DNA of 64,000 nucleotides from Mycolicibacterium sp. YH-1 (GTDB lineage Bacteria; Actinomycetota; Actinomycetes; Mycobacteriales; Mycobacteriaceae), in NCBI RefSeq assembly GCF_022557175.1, contig NZ_CP092915.1, forward strand, positions 3,162,001-3,226,000, written 5' to 3'. Below are positions 53,245 to 62,386 of the stretch, piece by piece. The translations under genes were made by a program, and so were the position numbers. The notes below the pieces were generated by a model, which saw only the letters and a program-made list of their open reading frames with translations, was not told the origin of the DNA and did not search any database. Within the stretch, counting starts at the first letter, position 1. The number at the start of each line of letters is the position of its first letter.

Positions 53245-54638
53245 CCTCGGCCACTGCACGACCGGCCGGGTTGACCGGCCGAGTCGTGTGTCCGGCCGAC
53301 TCCGAGTACCCGACGGCAAGCGCCGGCTGGAACCTGCTCTTCACCCACGAACCGATGGTGATCGTGTTCGCCCAGGAGACGCGCGATGTGGTCAACGCCC
53401 TCACGTGGGCGCGGCAGAACGGTGCCCAGGTTCGGGTGCGGAGCGGTCGACACTGCCTCGAGGGCTGGTCCAACGTCGACAACGGGATCGTGATCGACGT
53501 CAGCGAGATGAAGTCGGCATCGATCGACCTGGTCTCGAACACGGCGACAGTCGGCGCGGGGCTCAACCAGTTGGAGGCCGTGACCGAACTCGGCAGGGCC
53601 GGCGTCGCGGCGCCGACCGGGACCGAGGGGACCGTCGGACTGGTCGGCGCGACGCTCGGCGGCGGCTTCGGGCTGCTCACCCGCAGCTTCGGCATGGCCT
53701 GTGACAACCTCCTGGCGGCGGAGGTAGTCATCGCGTCGAACGGCGGTGGTGCCACAGCGATCACCGTCGACGAGACCGAGAACGCCGACCTCTTGTGGGC
53801 GCTGCGCGGAGCAGGAAACGGCAACTTCGGGATCGTCACGTCTCTGACCTACAGGACTCGTCCACTGTCGCAGACCGTTTACGTCACCGCGACATGGCCA
53901 GGCCTGGACGACCTCTCGCAGATCTTCGACGCGTGGCAGCGCTGCGCCCCTCACGTTGACGACCGCCTCACCAGCCAGCTCGAGATCCACCGCGAGGAGA
54001 TCGCGTTGATCGCCGTTCTCGCATCCGGGTCGCAGGACGAGGCGATGCGGCTGCTGGCGCCGATCCTGTCAGTGGGCAGTCCCGTGGTGTCATCGACGAG
54101 CGCCAGCTGGGCCGACACCTACGCGGGTTTCCAGGTCCCGACCCTCCAGGAGCCCGCGAACTGGAAGTTCCTCTCGCAGTTCATCAGTGACCCGTTCCCG
54201 GCTGCCGCGATCGACCTGGTCGCCTGGTTCATGTCGAGGGCCCCGACGCCGGACTGCAACTACTTCGCCAACGCCCTCGGGGGAGCCGTCACGGGTAGTG
54301 AGCCCTCCGGCGGCGCGGCGTTCGCGCACCGCGACGCGCTCTTCTACGCCGAGCCCGGCGCCGGCTGGGGCACCCGTGGTGGATTACCGGCGACGGCCGA
54401 CCCACTGACCGCGACGTGCCAGTCCTGGATCGACGAGTTCGGAGAGGCGTTGCGGCCCTTCGTGAGTGGCGCCTACGTGAACGTGCCGAATGTCGGCACG
54501 GCGGACTGGGGAAGCGCCTACTGGGGATCCAACCTCGACCGCCTCCGCACGATCAAGGCGACGTACGACCCGCACAACGTGTTCAGCTTCGAGCAGAGCA
54601 TTCCCCCCGCCCCGCCACCGGAGGACAGGGACACGTGA
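53241..54638 (+). CDS. FAD-linked (BBE/PCMH-type) oxidoreductase
   Basis: 465 residues. The FAD-binding PCMH fold has VRSGRHCLEGWSN, whose His is the usual covalent attachment, and APTGTEGTVGLVGATLGGG. The bicovalent Cys of berberine-bridge enzymes in that second motif is replaced by Glu, so binding is probably by one bond. The C-terminal BBE segment has YWGSNLDRLRTIKATYDP ending before NVFSFEQS. It should oxidise an alcohol or amine using oxygen. It is coupled with the APC permease (4-nt overlap) and the next membrane gene. Confidence 0.85.
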   Translation: MTSATARPAGLTGRVVCPADSEYPTASAGWNLLFTHEPMVIVFAQETRDVVNALTWARQNGAQVRVRSGRHCLEGWSNVDNGIVIDVSEMKSASIDLVSNTATVGAGLNQLEAVTELGRAGVAAPTGTEGTVGLVGATLGGGFGLLTRSFGMACDNLLAAEVVIASNGGGATAITVDETENADLLWALRGAGNGNFGIVTSLTYRTRPLSQTVYVTATWPGLDDLSQIFDAWQRCAPHVDDRLTSQLEIHREEIALIAVLASGSQDEAMRLLAPILSVGSPVVSSTSASWADTYAGFQVPTLQEPANWKFLSQFISDPFPAAAIDLVAWFMSRAPTPDCNYFANALGGAVTGSEPSGGAAFAHRDALFYAEPGAGWGTRGGLPATADPLTATCQSWIDEFGEALRPFVSGAYVNVPNVGTADWGSAYWGSNLDRLRTIKATYDPHNVFSFEQSIPPAPPPEDRDT

Positions 54639-55426
54639 GCCGATGGATCGTGACCCACATCCCCGCCGGGCTGCTGCTCGTCGGCCTGATCGTCGTCGTG
54701 GCCGGCGGAGCGATGCTCGCCCAGATGTACCTGCGGCGCCGGTTCCCGGTGCTCACGCAGGACGGGCACAACGACGTCACCAAGTTCACCTACGGCTTCA
54801 TCGGATTCGTCTACGCGTTCTTCATCGGCTTCGTGGTGTCCTCGATGTGGGGTCAGGTCAGCACCGCAGATCTCAATGCACGCGCCGAGGGCGCCGCGGC
54901 GGCACAGATGGCCAGGGACTCGGTCGTATTCGACACCGCAGACCGCGATCGCCTCCGGCAGAGTCTTCTGGACTACGAGCGGGCCGCCGTGGACGAGTGG
55001 ACCCGAGCGGGTGAGGTTCGCTCGCGTGAGGCCGACAATGCGCTGGCCCGCCTCTACGCCGCCTATGGCCAGGTCAAGGCCACGACCGACACCCGACAGA
55101 AGATGCTCGCGACGTCGTTTGCGAACCTGGACAAGGTCAGTCAGGCGCGGACCGTGCGAGTGCTCACGGCCCGCGATGACACCGGACCGCCCTGGCCGCT
55201 GTGGGTGGTGATCTTCCTGACGAGCGCGATGGTGGTCGGCACTGTCGTCATCTACGGCGTCGAACGACCCGTGCTGCATTACCCGATGGTGGCCATCGTC
55301 GGCACGATCGTCGCCGCCAATCTCTTTCTCGTACTGGAACTGTCCCATCCGTACGTCGGGGCGATCTCGACCTCCTCAGACCCGCTGCAGGAAGTGGAAT
55401 GGGTGCTGTCCCAACCCGTTACGTAA
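54635..55426 (+). CDS. DUF4239-like membrane protein
   Basis: 263 residues from GTG 54635. Two membrane segments lie at the N-terminus (PAGLLLVGLIVVVAGGAMLA, GFIGFVYAFFIGFVVSSMWG) and two at the C-terminus (VVIFLTSAMVVGTVVIYGV, VAIVGTIVAANLFLVLEL), with a helical soluble loop of about 110 residues between. This is the layout of DUF4239/bestrophin-like proteins. It overlaps the oxidoreductase gene by 4 nt. Function unknown; a channel-like role is possible. Confidence 0.78.
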   Translation: MSRWIVTHIPAGLLLVGLIVVVAGGAMLAQMYLRRRFPVLTQDGHNDVTKFTYGFIGFVYAFFIGFVVSSMWGQVSTADLNARAEGAAAAQMARDSVVFDTADRDRLRQSLLDYERAAVDEWTRAGEVRSREADNALARLYAAYGQVKATTDTRQKMLATSFANLDKVSQARTVRVLTARDDTGPPWPLWVVIFLTSAMVVGTVVIYGVERPVLHYPMVAIVGTIVAANLFLVLELSHPYVGAISTSSDPLQEVEWVLSQPVT

Positions 55427-55442
55427 CGGCCTGGACCAGCGG

Positions 55443-56216
55443 CTAGACCTGGATCACCTCGACGTCAGCGGCGCGCAGGCGCTCCTGCCATTCGGGGCCC
55501 ACCTGATTGGTCACCAGCACGTCGACGTCTGACCAGTCGATGGATCCGGCGCGGGAGCGCTGCCCGACCTTGTTGCCGTCCGCGAGCACCACGACCCGGC
55601 GTCCCTGTCGAGCCATCGCCGCCGCGACCTCCGCGTCGAGGAGGCTGTTGTAGCGCGGCCCGAGCTCGAGATCGATTCCGTCGCAGCCGAGGAACGTCGT
55701 GTCCACGGTGATCTGAGACAGTGCCGCGGTGGCCAGAGGGCCGCTGGTGCCGAACGAGGATGCCCGCAACGCCCCGCCGATCACGACCACCTCGATGGCC
55801 GAGACGCTGGCCAAGCGCTCCCCGAGGTTGAGCGCAGATGTCGCCACCCACAACGGTTTTGCCTGCGAGACCAACTCCTCGGCCAGCGCGAGGGTCGTGC
55901 TGCCATCGTTGAGCAGCAGCGATGCCGGCGGATCGATCAACTTGGACGCCGCCAGCGCGATGGCGCCCTTCTCACGCGCGTTTCGCTTGCGCCGAAGCTC
56001 GAAGGCCTCGTCCAGCGTGCTGGAGGACGTCGTCAGCGACGCGCCCCCTCGGACGCGCCTGACCAATCCACGCTTCTCCAGTGCCGCCAGATCACGGCGA
56101 ATCGTCGGGGCGCTGGCACCGGTTGCACGCTGCATGTCGTCAATGGAGGCGAACTGTTGGCGCGAGATCAGGTCCAGTAGGTGCGCGGTGCGCTCCTCGG
56201 CGTGTTGGTCGGGCAC
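55443..56216 (-). CDS. DeoR/GlpR-family regulator
   Basis: 257 residues. The N-terminal helix-turn-helix is QFASIDDMQRATGASAPTIR followed by RDLAALEKRGLVRRVRGGA, a classic DeoR signature. The C-terminal sensor domain has LLLNDGSTTLALAEELV and VVIGGALRASSFGTSGP, the sugar-phosphate isomerase-like fold of the family. It is divergent from the kinase operon and most likely represses it, with a phosphorylated polyol or sugar as inducer. The operator array lies in the gap between the two. Confidence 0.9.
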   Translation of the reverse strand: MPDQHAEERTAHLLDLISRQQFASIDDMQRATGASAPTIRRDLAALEKRGLVRRVRGGASLTTSSSTLDEAFELRRKRNAREKGAIALAASKLIDPPASLLLNDGSTTLALAEELVSQAKPLWVATSALNLGERLASVSAIEVVVIGGALRASSFGTSGPLATAALSQITVDTTFLGCDGIDLELGPRYNSLLDAEVAAAMARQGRRVVVLADGNKVGQRSRAGSIDWSDVDVLVTNQVGPEWQERLRAADVEVIQV

Positions 56217-56233
56217 AGATGCACTCTACTGAT

Positions 56234-56301
56234 GATCACTAACGATCAGTATCGATCATCAAGTTGTCAGATATGATCGGTTGTGATTCGATCGTGTGAT
56301 C
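56234..56301. promoter_or_regulatory. GATC-repeat operator array for the DeoR regulator
   Basis: Six GATC-centred sites lie at 56234, 56244, 56254, 56275, 56290 and 56298; three share TGATCA or CGATCA and the first three are exactly 10 bp apart, one helical turn. Such direct repeats are typical of DeoR operators. The array covers the space between the divergent regulator and kinase genes. Confidence 0.6.
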
Positions 56302-56326
56302 GTCGTCTCGATTGGGAGGTTCACGA

Positions 56327-57874
56327 ATGGTGGCGCATCAAACGCCGGTCCGCGTGTGGGCGGGTGTCGACCAGGGCACCACGAGTACCCGGACCAATCT
56401 GTACGACGACTCCGGTACCTGTGTCGCGTCCGCTCGGCGCCAGTCACTCACCAGGCACCCGCGCCCCGGCTGGGATGAGCAGGACGGCAATGCCCTCCTC
56501 GCCGCCATCGAGGACACCGTCCGCGAAGCCGTCGCATCTGTGCCGGGTGCCGAACTGGCGGGCATCGGTCTTGCCAATCAGGGCGAATCGATCATCGCGT
56601 TCGACCGACGCACTGGCGAACCGCTCTCACCGGCCATCCTGTGGTCCGACCGTCGCGCCGGCGCGATTGTCGACAGCGTGCGGGCGACGCCCTCGGCGGC
56701 ACGGATCGAGGACGTCACCGGGTTGCGGCTGGACCCGTACTACTCCGCGGCCCGGATCGCATGGGCACTGCAGCACCTCCCGGAAGTGGCCGCCGCGGCG
56801 GCGTCCGGGACCCTGGCCATCGGCACACTCGATACGTTCTTCATCCATCGCCTGGCGGGAGGGGCGTACCTGACCGATCCGTCCACCGCCAGCCGGACCC
56901 AACTGATGGCGTTGGACGATCTGCGTTTCGACCCAGCGACCGCGGCCGCCTTCGGAATCGACATCGACCTGTTGCCCGCCATCGTTGACACCGTCCTGCC
57001 CGAACCGCTGCCGACAACGCTGGGAGCGCCGCTGTACGCCAGCGCGGCCGACCAGCTGGCGGCACTGGCCGCTCTCGGCGCCATCGCGCCGGGTGACACC
57101 AAGATCACCTATGGCACAGGCTGTTTCATCGACACCAACGTCGGTGCCCAACCCCGACGCCCGGGCCATGGCCTCATGCCGACCTACGGGTGGACAGTGT
57201 CCGGTGAGCCCAAGGCATGGGCGATCGAGGGCGGTGTCTTCAGCGCCGCGACCGCCATCGACTGGCTCGTCAGCCTCGGCCTCGCGCAGGACGCCTCGCA
57301 GGTCACAGCACTGGCGGCCGCCGCTGCGGCGGTGTCGAACCACGACCTGCGCATGCAACACCCGCTCTTCCTGCCGAGCTTCACCGGAATCGGTGCGCCG
57401 TGGTGGCGACCCGAGGCCGCCGGCGTGCTGGCGTGCCTGCGCGCCTCCACCACCCGGGAAGACCTGGCGTTCGCCGTCGTCGACGGGATCGCGCACCGTG
57501 TCACCGACGTCGTCGACTCCATCGATGCCGAACTCGGCGCAGCGGCGGTGCTACGCGCCGACGGTGGATTGAGCGCAAACAAGGCGCTCATGCAGCGCCA
57601 GGCCGACCTCTGCGGACGCCCCATCGCCATCGCCGATCACCACGACAACACCGCGGCAGGGGTGGCGGGCCTGGCTGCCATCGGCGCCGGCGAACTGGAT
57701 CTGGCCGGACTTGCCGCACGTGCCAAGTTCACCTGCACCGTCGAACCCACACTGCCCGAGAGCCAACGGAATCTCGAGCGAGCCAGGTGGCGTGAGTTCG
57801 TCGAGGCGACTCCCGCGCTAGAGCCGCCCGCGCTGACAACTGCCGCCCAACGGCGGTCCGAGGAACGGATTTGA
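56327..57874 (+). CDS. FGGY-family kinase (glycerol-kinase-like, substrate probably not glycerol)
   Basis: 515 residues from ATG 56327, with GGGAGG 7 nt upstream. The FGGY fold is clear: WAGVDQGTTSTRTNLYDD, then AILWSDRRAG, DPYYSAARIAWAL, and GTGCFIDTN. Compared with E. coli GlpK, the substrate residues Glu84, Trp103, Tyr135, Asp245 and Phe270 appear conserved. Arg83 of the NQRET motif is Gly here (NQGES), which should alter substrate fit. It starts a five-gene operon with redox enzymes and an EutH transporter. A polyol or amino-alcohol kinase is likely. Confidence 0.85.
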   Translation: MVAHQTPVRVWAGVDQGTTSTRTNLYDDSGTCVASARRQSLTRHPRPGWDEQDGNALLAAIEDTVREAVASVPGAELAGIGLANQGESIIAFDRRTGEPLSPAILWSDRRAGAIVDSVRATPSAARIEDVTGLRLDPYYSAARIAWALQHLPEVAAAAASGTLAIGTLDTFFIHRLAGGAYLTDPSTASRTQLMALDDLRFDPATAAAFGIDIDLLPAIVDTVLPEPLPTTLGAPLYASAADQLAALAALGAIAPGDTKITYGTGCFIDTNVGAQPRRPGHGLMPTYGWTVSGEPKAWAIEGGVFSAATAIDWLVSLGLAQDASQVTALAAAAAAVSNHDLRMQHPLFLPSFTGIGAPWWRPEAAGVLACLRASTTREDLAFAVVDGIAHRVTDVVDSIDAELGAAAVLRADGGLSANKALMQRQADLCGRPIAIADHHDNTAAGVAGLAAIGAGELDLAGLAARAKFTCTVEPTLPESQRNLERARWREFVEATPALEPPALTTAAQRRSEERI

Positions 57875-59328
57875 TGAGCACACAGCATTACGACATCGCG
57901 GTCATCGGCGCGGGTGTGATCGGGGCGGCGATCGCCGCTGAACTGTCCCGTCACGACGTGCGTGTGGTCTGGTTCGAAGCCGCGCATGACGTCGCCGAGG
58001 GTGCCAGCAAGGCCAACTCGGCCATCGCGTGCACCGGCTACGACATGCCCGCGGGAAACCTGGAATCACAACTGATTCGTGAGTCCAATCCCGACTGGGA
58101 GAACCTCTGCCGCGCACTGGATGTACCGTTCCGCCGCATCGGCGCGCTATCGCTGGCCTTCGATGACGACGACGCGCAGTCGCTGCAACAGCTCGCGGCC
58201 CAGGCGGCCGATATCGGAGTTCACGCCGAACTTCTGTCCGGGGCGGCACTGCGTCGGGAGGCCAAGACGGCCGCACCCACCGCAGTGCAGGCGCTCCATG
58301 TGCCCGCGGAGGGCATCATCGATCCGATCAGGCTGACCATCGGGCTGGCCAAACTCGCGGTGTCCAACGGCGTGGACCTGCGTCGCTGCGCGCCGGTCAC
58401 CGGCTTCTGGCACCACGAGTCCGGTGAGATCAGCCACGTCGTCACCCCGGGCGGGGCGGTATCGGTCGGCGCGGTCGTCAACGCCGCAGGCGTCAACGCC
58501 GACCACATCACCGACGCCGCGGATGCCGAGCCGTTCACGATGTGGCCGCGCAAGGGCCAGTTCCTGCTGCTCGACCGCGCGGTGGGACACCTCGTCCCGA
58601 AGATCATGTCGACCGCACCCACACCGCACACCCGCGGGATCTACGCGGTTCCGACCACCAACCGGACGGTCCTGGTCGGTCCCACCGCGGTTGACGGACT
58701 GGACCGCGCCGACAAGACGACCGACGCCGATACCCTCGACTCCGTCTGGGCACGCGCCCAGCGACTGCTCCCGGACATCAGCCGCCGCTACGTCACCAAG
58801 GCGTTCTCCGGCCTGCGCCCGGCCAGCGATACGACCTACCGTCTCGAGGTCTCGCTGAAGGTGCCCAACCTGGTGCACGCCAACGGAATACGCTCGACCG
58901 GCGTGTCGTCCGCGCCGGCGGTGGCGCGGTACGTCGCCGACCTCGTCGACCGCAACATCATCGAACTCACTCCCAGGCCGGACGTCAAGACGGCCATCGA
59001 CGCCCTGCCCCGGCTGGCCGAAACCACCACCGATGACGCGGCCATCGGCTTCGTCGCTCGCCCGTGCGCCGCGCCCGACGAGCACCCGATGGTCGTGTGC
59101 GCCTGCGAGCACGTCACCGCCGCGGAGATCGCCGCCGAATGTCGCGGCCCGGTGCCCGCCACCTCACTCGACGGGATCCGCAAGCGGACACGTGCGATGG
59201 CGGGGCGGTGTCAGGGCGCGTACTGCTCGGTCGGCGTCAGCTTCATCCTCTCGGCGTCCACCGGCGAACAACCGGGGCAGATCCGCCAGGGCGAACCGGA
59301 GTCTCAGTGGCAGGCCGACACGAAATGA
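57874..59328 (+). CDS. GlpA-like FAD dehydrogenase with BFD [2Fe-2S] domain
   Basis: 484 residues; ATG 57874 overlaps the kinase stop by one base. The FAD loop is VIGAGVIGAAIAAELSRH and the DAO-type catalytic domain resembles glycerol-3-phosphate dehydrogenases (GASKANSAIACTGYD; GIYAVPTTNRTVLVGPT). The C-terminal BFD-like domain has CACEHV and GRCQGAYCS, four cysteines for a [2Fe-2S] cluster. It should oxidise the phosphorylated product of the kinase to a keto-phosphate and pass electrons to the next enzyme, as in anaerobic GlpABC. Confidence 0.87.
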   Translation: MSTQHYDIAVIGAGVIGAAIAAELSRHDVRVVWFEAAHDVAEGASKANSAIACTGYDMPAGNLESQLIRESNPDWENLCRALDVPFRRIGALSLAFDDDDAQSLQQLAAQAADIGVHAELLSGAALRREAKTAAPTAVQALHVPAEGIIDPIRLTIGLAKLAVSNGVDLRRCAPVTGFWHHESGEISHVVTPGGAVSVGAVVNAAGVNADHITDAADAEPFTMWPRKGQFLLLDRAVGHLVPKIMSTAPTPHTRGIYAVPTTNRTVLVGPTAVDGLDRADKTTDADTLDSVWARAQRLLPDISRRYVTKAFSGLRPASDTTYRLEVSLKVPNLVHANGIRSTGVSSAPAVARYVADLVDRNIIELTPRPDVKTAIDALPRLAETTTDDAAIGFVARPCAAPDEHPMVVCACEHVTAAEIAAECRGPVPATSLDGIRKRTRAMAGRCQGAYCSVGVSFILSASTGEQPGQIRQGEPESQWQADTK

Positions 59329-60119
59329 CAAGAGCGCATATCGCCATAGCCGGTTCCGGATTGGCCGGCCTGCACAGTGCAGTCACCCTCAGCGCCTCCG
59401 CCGACGTGACCGTCTATGAGCGGCTTCCCGTTCCGGGCGGCGAGCACTGGGAGGATGTCGAGCACCGCCGTCTCGTCCGCCAGGCCATCACCAACGGTGT
59501 CCGGTTCTGTGCGGGCACCCAGGTGATCCGCTGGGAGGGTGATCGACTGCTCGCGGTCGGCGAGCGGGGCGGCATCGCGCCCGCCGACGCACTCGTCGTC
59601 GCCACCGGGCACCGGCCATCGACGCGGTCTGAACTCGGCATCAACGGAGACAGGTGTGCCGGCGTCCTGCCGGCCACATTGGCCCTGCATCTGCTCAAAC
59701 AACAAGTCCACCTTGGCGACAACGTGATCATCGCCGGCACGTCGCACTGGTCGGCCGAATGCGCGACCGAGTTGAACTCGGGTCCGTCGCCGGCGGCTTC
59801 GGTCGTGTCGATCGGTGTGGGCGCCCGGATCTCGGCAACGCATGGCATGCCCAGGATCGCCGGTGTGACAGTCGAGTCCGAGACCGAGAGTCGACACCTC
59901 ACCTGCAACTGTTTGATCCTCGGTGCGGCTCCGGTGCCGTATCGCAACATCGACGGCGCGATCCTCGACGACGCACCGGTCGTGTTCGCGCAGCGCCTCA
60001 CCGATGAGCACGAGCCCGCAGGCCGGATCGGAATACGGTCCGCGCATCAAGCCCTCGCGCTAGCCGGCCACCAGTTGCCCCATGTTCCAGTCACTCCCAG
60101 GATCGGACTACCCCAATGA
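59325..60119 (+). CDS. NAD(P)/FAD-dependent oxidoreductase (GlpB-like partner)
   Basis: 264 residues from ATG 59325, overlapping the dehydrogenase by 4 nt. An FAD loop IAIAGSGLAGLHSAVTL, the VVATGHRPS motif and a second dinucleotide-binding loop VIIAGTSHWSAECA are visible. It is short for a disulfide-reductase-type protein, so it probably forms a complex with the GlpA-like subunit and takes electrons from its BFD cluster. It overlaps the next small gene by 4 nt. Confidence 0.82.
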   Translation: MTRAHIAIAGSGLAGLHSAVTLSASADVTVYERLPVPGGEHWEDVEHRRLVRQAITNGVRFCAGTQVIRWEGDRLLAVGERGGIAPADALVVATGHRPSTRSELGINGDRCAGVLPATLALHLLKQQVHLGDNVIIAGTSHWSAECATELNSGPSPAASVVSIGVGARISATHGMPRIAGVTVESETESRHLTCNCLILGAAPVPYRNIDGAILDDAPVVFAQRLTDEHEPAGRIGIRSAHQALALAGHQLPHVPVTPRIGLPQ

Positions 60120-60346
60120 AAGTGACATCGCCCGTCGGCGAGTTCCCCTACACCTTCGAACGAATCCGGCTCGAGGGATCACACCTGATCGCCGAAGGAC
60201 GAATGGGCACCTGGCCGGCACGGATCGAGGTCGGCGTCAGCGACATACCGCCGCCCGTCCGGATCGGCGTACTCGCCGCGGCGGTCGGTGCGCTGCTCAC
60301 TGCGGTCATCGGACGCCGACGGAAAAACAAGCCCCGCAACGTTTAA
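60116..60346 (+). CDS. Small membrane-anchored protein of the kinase/dehydrogenase operon
   Basis: 76 residues with one hydrophobic segment near the C-terminus (RIGVLAAAVGALLTAVIG) and a basic tail. The N-terminal part (YTFERIRLEGSHLIAEGRM) is beta-like. In related operons of other bacteria a small protein follows the two redox subunits (often DUF1667 with CxxC motifs); none of those cysteines are seen here. It may anchor the complex to the membrane. Confidence 0.6.
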   Translation: MKVTSPVGEFPYTFERIRLEGSHLIAEGRMGTWPARIEVGVSDIPPPVRIGVLAAAVGALLTAVIGRRRKNKPRNV

Positions 60347-60388
60347 CAGCCCCACCCACCATTCAACGCTCGGAAGGAAGAACCGCCC

Positions 60389-61648
60389 ATGGCCCAACTC
60401 GGCAATGCCGTCATCTATCTCATGATGGCGTTCGTACTCATCGGTGCGTGCGCACTGGCATTCCGTGGTGATCGGGGGATAGGACGCGAGTTCAAGGAGG
60501 GGTTGTACGCCCTGGGACCGCTGTTCGTCCCCGTCGCCGGCATCATGGCCGGCCTTCCCTACCTGGCCTGGCTCGTCGAGCACGTGCTCGGAAAGCTGTA
60601 CGAGCCGTTCGGCGCGGATGCGGCGATGGCGGCGACCACGCTGATCGCCACCGACATGGGGGGCTATCAGCTCGCCGAGCGGACCGCCGACTCCCACGGT
60701 GTGTGGATGACGGCGACCATCACCGGATTCCTGGCTGGTGCGACGATCTCGTACATCATCCCGGTCGGTCTGGCGATCCTCAACGTCCGTGACCACAAGT
60801 ACTTCGCCCTGGGGATCATGAGCGGCATCCTCACCATTCCGATCGGCGTCATCGTGACCATGGGCATTCTGCTGGCCACGGGTACGCCCCTGCGCCCTGA
60901 CGTCGCCACCGATGGCCCGTCGACAGCCACCCTCGACGGGTTCTCGTTCTGGGACGTCCTGATCAACCTGTTGCCGGTGATGCTCGTGACCGTCGCCATC
61001 GCGATCGGCCTCTACTTCTTCACCCGGGCGATGGTCACCGGATTCATCTGGTTCGGTAGGGGTCTCAACGCCGCGATCTATCTGGTCCTGGCGGTCGCGA
61101 TCGTCGAGCATGTCACCGGCTTCTTCAGCTCAACGTTCAGCTGGTGGGGCTTTGAGCCGATCATCGTTGCGGCCGAGGGGCAGATGGCTCCGCTGGAAGT
61201 GGTCGGCAACATCGCGATCGTGCTCGCCGGTGCGTTTCCGTTGGTCTACGCGATCCGAACCTACGCAGACAAGCCGCTGACCGCGGTCGGCAAGCGGCTG
61301 GGCATCAGCACAGAGGGCACGACCGGGCTGCTCGCCGCGACCACCAACATGCTGGCCGCCTTCCACTTGATCAAGGACATGCCGGCGAAGGACAAGGTTC
61401 TCGTCGTCGCATTCGGGACCACGTGTTCGGCCCTGATCGGTGACCACCTCGCGTTCACGGCCAACTTCCAGCCCAACCTGATCGGGCCGCTGATGATCGG
61501 CAAGATCGTCGCCGGCGTCACCGCGATGTTGCTCGCGGTGTGGATCGCGGTTCCCACGGCGCAGCGCATCGAACGTGAACGCGCACAAGAGGAAGCAGAG
61601 GACGCCGAGGTTCTCGACGGTGACGTGGACGAGGTCACGCTGACATAG
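60389..61648 (+). CDS. EutH-family ethanolamine-type transporter
   Basis: 419 residues with about eleven membrane segments and the EutH features PLFVPVAGIMAGLPYLAWLV, TTLIATDMGGYQLA and GTTCSALIGDHLAFTA. EutH normally moves ethanolamine in enteric bacteria. No ammonia-lyase genes (eutBC) or microcompartment genes are seen in the window. In this operon it probably imports the substrate of the FGGY kinase. GGAAGGAAG is 8 nt upstream. The C-terminal tail is acidic. Confidence 0.88.
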   Translation: MAQLGNAVIYLMMAFVLIGACALAFRGDRGIGREFKEGLYALGPLFVPVAGIMAGLPYLAWLVEHVLGKLYEPFGADAAMAATTLIATDMGGYQLAERTADSHGVWMTATITGFLAGATISYIIPVGLAILNVRDHKYFALGIMSGILTIPIGVIVTMGILLATGTPLRPDVATDGPSTATLDGFSFWDVLINLLPVMLVTVAIAIGLYFFTRAMVTGFIWFGRGLNAAIYLVLAVAIVEHVTGFFSSTFSWWGFEPIIVAAEGQMAPLEVVGNIAIVLAGAFPLVYAIRTYADKPLTAVGKRLGISTEGTTGLLAATTNMLAAFHLIKDMPAKDKVLVVAFGTTCSALIGDHLAFTANFQPNLIGPLMIGKIVAGVTAMLLAVWIAVPTAQRIERERAQEEAEDAEVLDGDVDEVTLT

Positions 61649-61696
61649 TTTGTCGGCATCGCAGCGGGTGCGGGTCGAGGCGGCTAGGTTTCGTTC

Positions 61697-62365
61697 ATGC
61701 CAACCGACATCACCGTGCGCGGATCCTTCTCGGCGTTTGAACCCCCCGAGAGGGCGACGGTCCACACATCGATCGCCTACGAGGGCCCCGCGATGGATTC
61801 GGTCTTCGAGCGGGTCGCACGCGACCTGGAGGCCGTGAAGGCGTCGATCGTCCCACTCATGGACGGAAGTCGCGGTGAGGTCACCTGGTGGTCGGCCGAG
61901 CAGCTGCACACCTGGTCGAATCGCCCGTGGAACAACGAGGGCAAGCAACTGCCGCTCGTCCACCACGCCAGTGTCGGTGTGGAGGCGAAGTTCCGCGACT
62001 TCAGCGCGCTGTCGCGGTGGATCGGCGAGCACATCGCCAGCATCGAGGGATTTCGCGTCGAACGCATCGACTGGGCGCTGACGTCGACGCGTCGAGACGA
62101 GCTGCTCAAGGACGCTCGGACCGCGGCCGTCGTCGACGCCGTCACACGTGCACAGCAGTACGCCGATGCGCTCGGATTTGGTGCGATACGTCCGGTCGCC
62201 ATCGCCGACGCCGGGATGCTCGGCGTCGAACCCCGGCCCCCGGGTGGTCCCGCTGGTGGATACCTTCGGGCCAGTGCGATGTCCGCCCCGGGCACGACCG
62301 TCGAATTCGCGCCAGAGGACATCGAGATCTCAGCGTCGGTGGATGCGCGGTTCGCGGCCGGGTAG
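61697..62365 (+). CDS. SIMPL-domain (DUF541) protein
   Basis: 222 residues without a signal peptide. The SIMPL/DUF541 pattern is ITVRGSFSAFEPPERATVHT at the start and RDELLKDARTAAVVDAVTRA, then ALGFGAIRPVAIADAG near the end. Family members are mostly periplasmic or cytoplasmic and linked to stress responses; the exact role is not known. It is 48 bp after the transporter gene on the same strand but looks functionally separate. Confidence 0.85.
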   Translation: MPTDITVRGSFSAFEPPERATVHTSIAYEGPAMDSVFERVARDLEAVKASIVPLMDGSRGEVTWWSAEQLHTWSNRPWNNEGKQLPLVHHASVGVEAKFRDFSALSRWIGEHIASIEGFRVERIDWALTSTRRDELLKDARTAAVVDAVTRAQQYADALGFGAIRPVAIADAGMLGVEPRPPGGPAGGYLRASAMSAPGTTVEFAPEDIEISASVDARFAAG

Positions 62366-62386
62366 CGGCCGAGAAATGCGCCGGAC

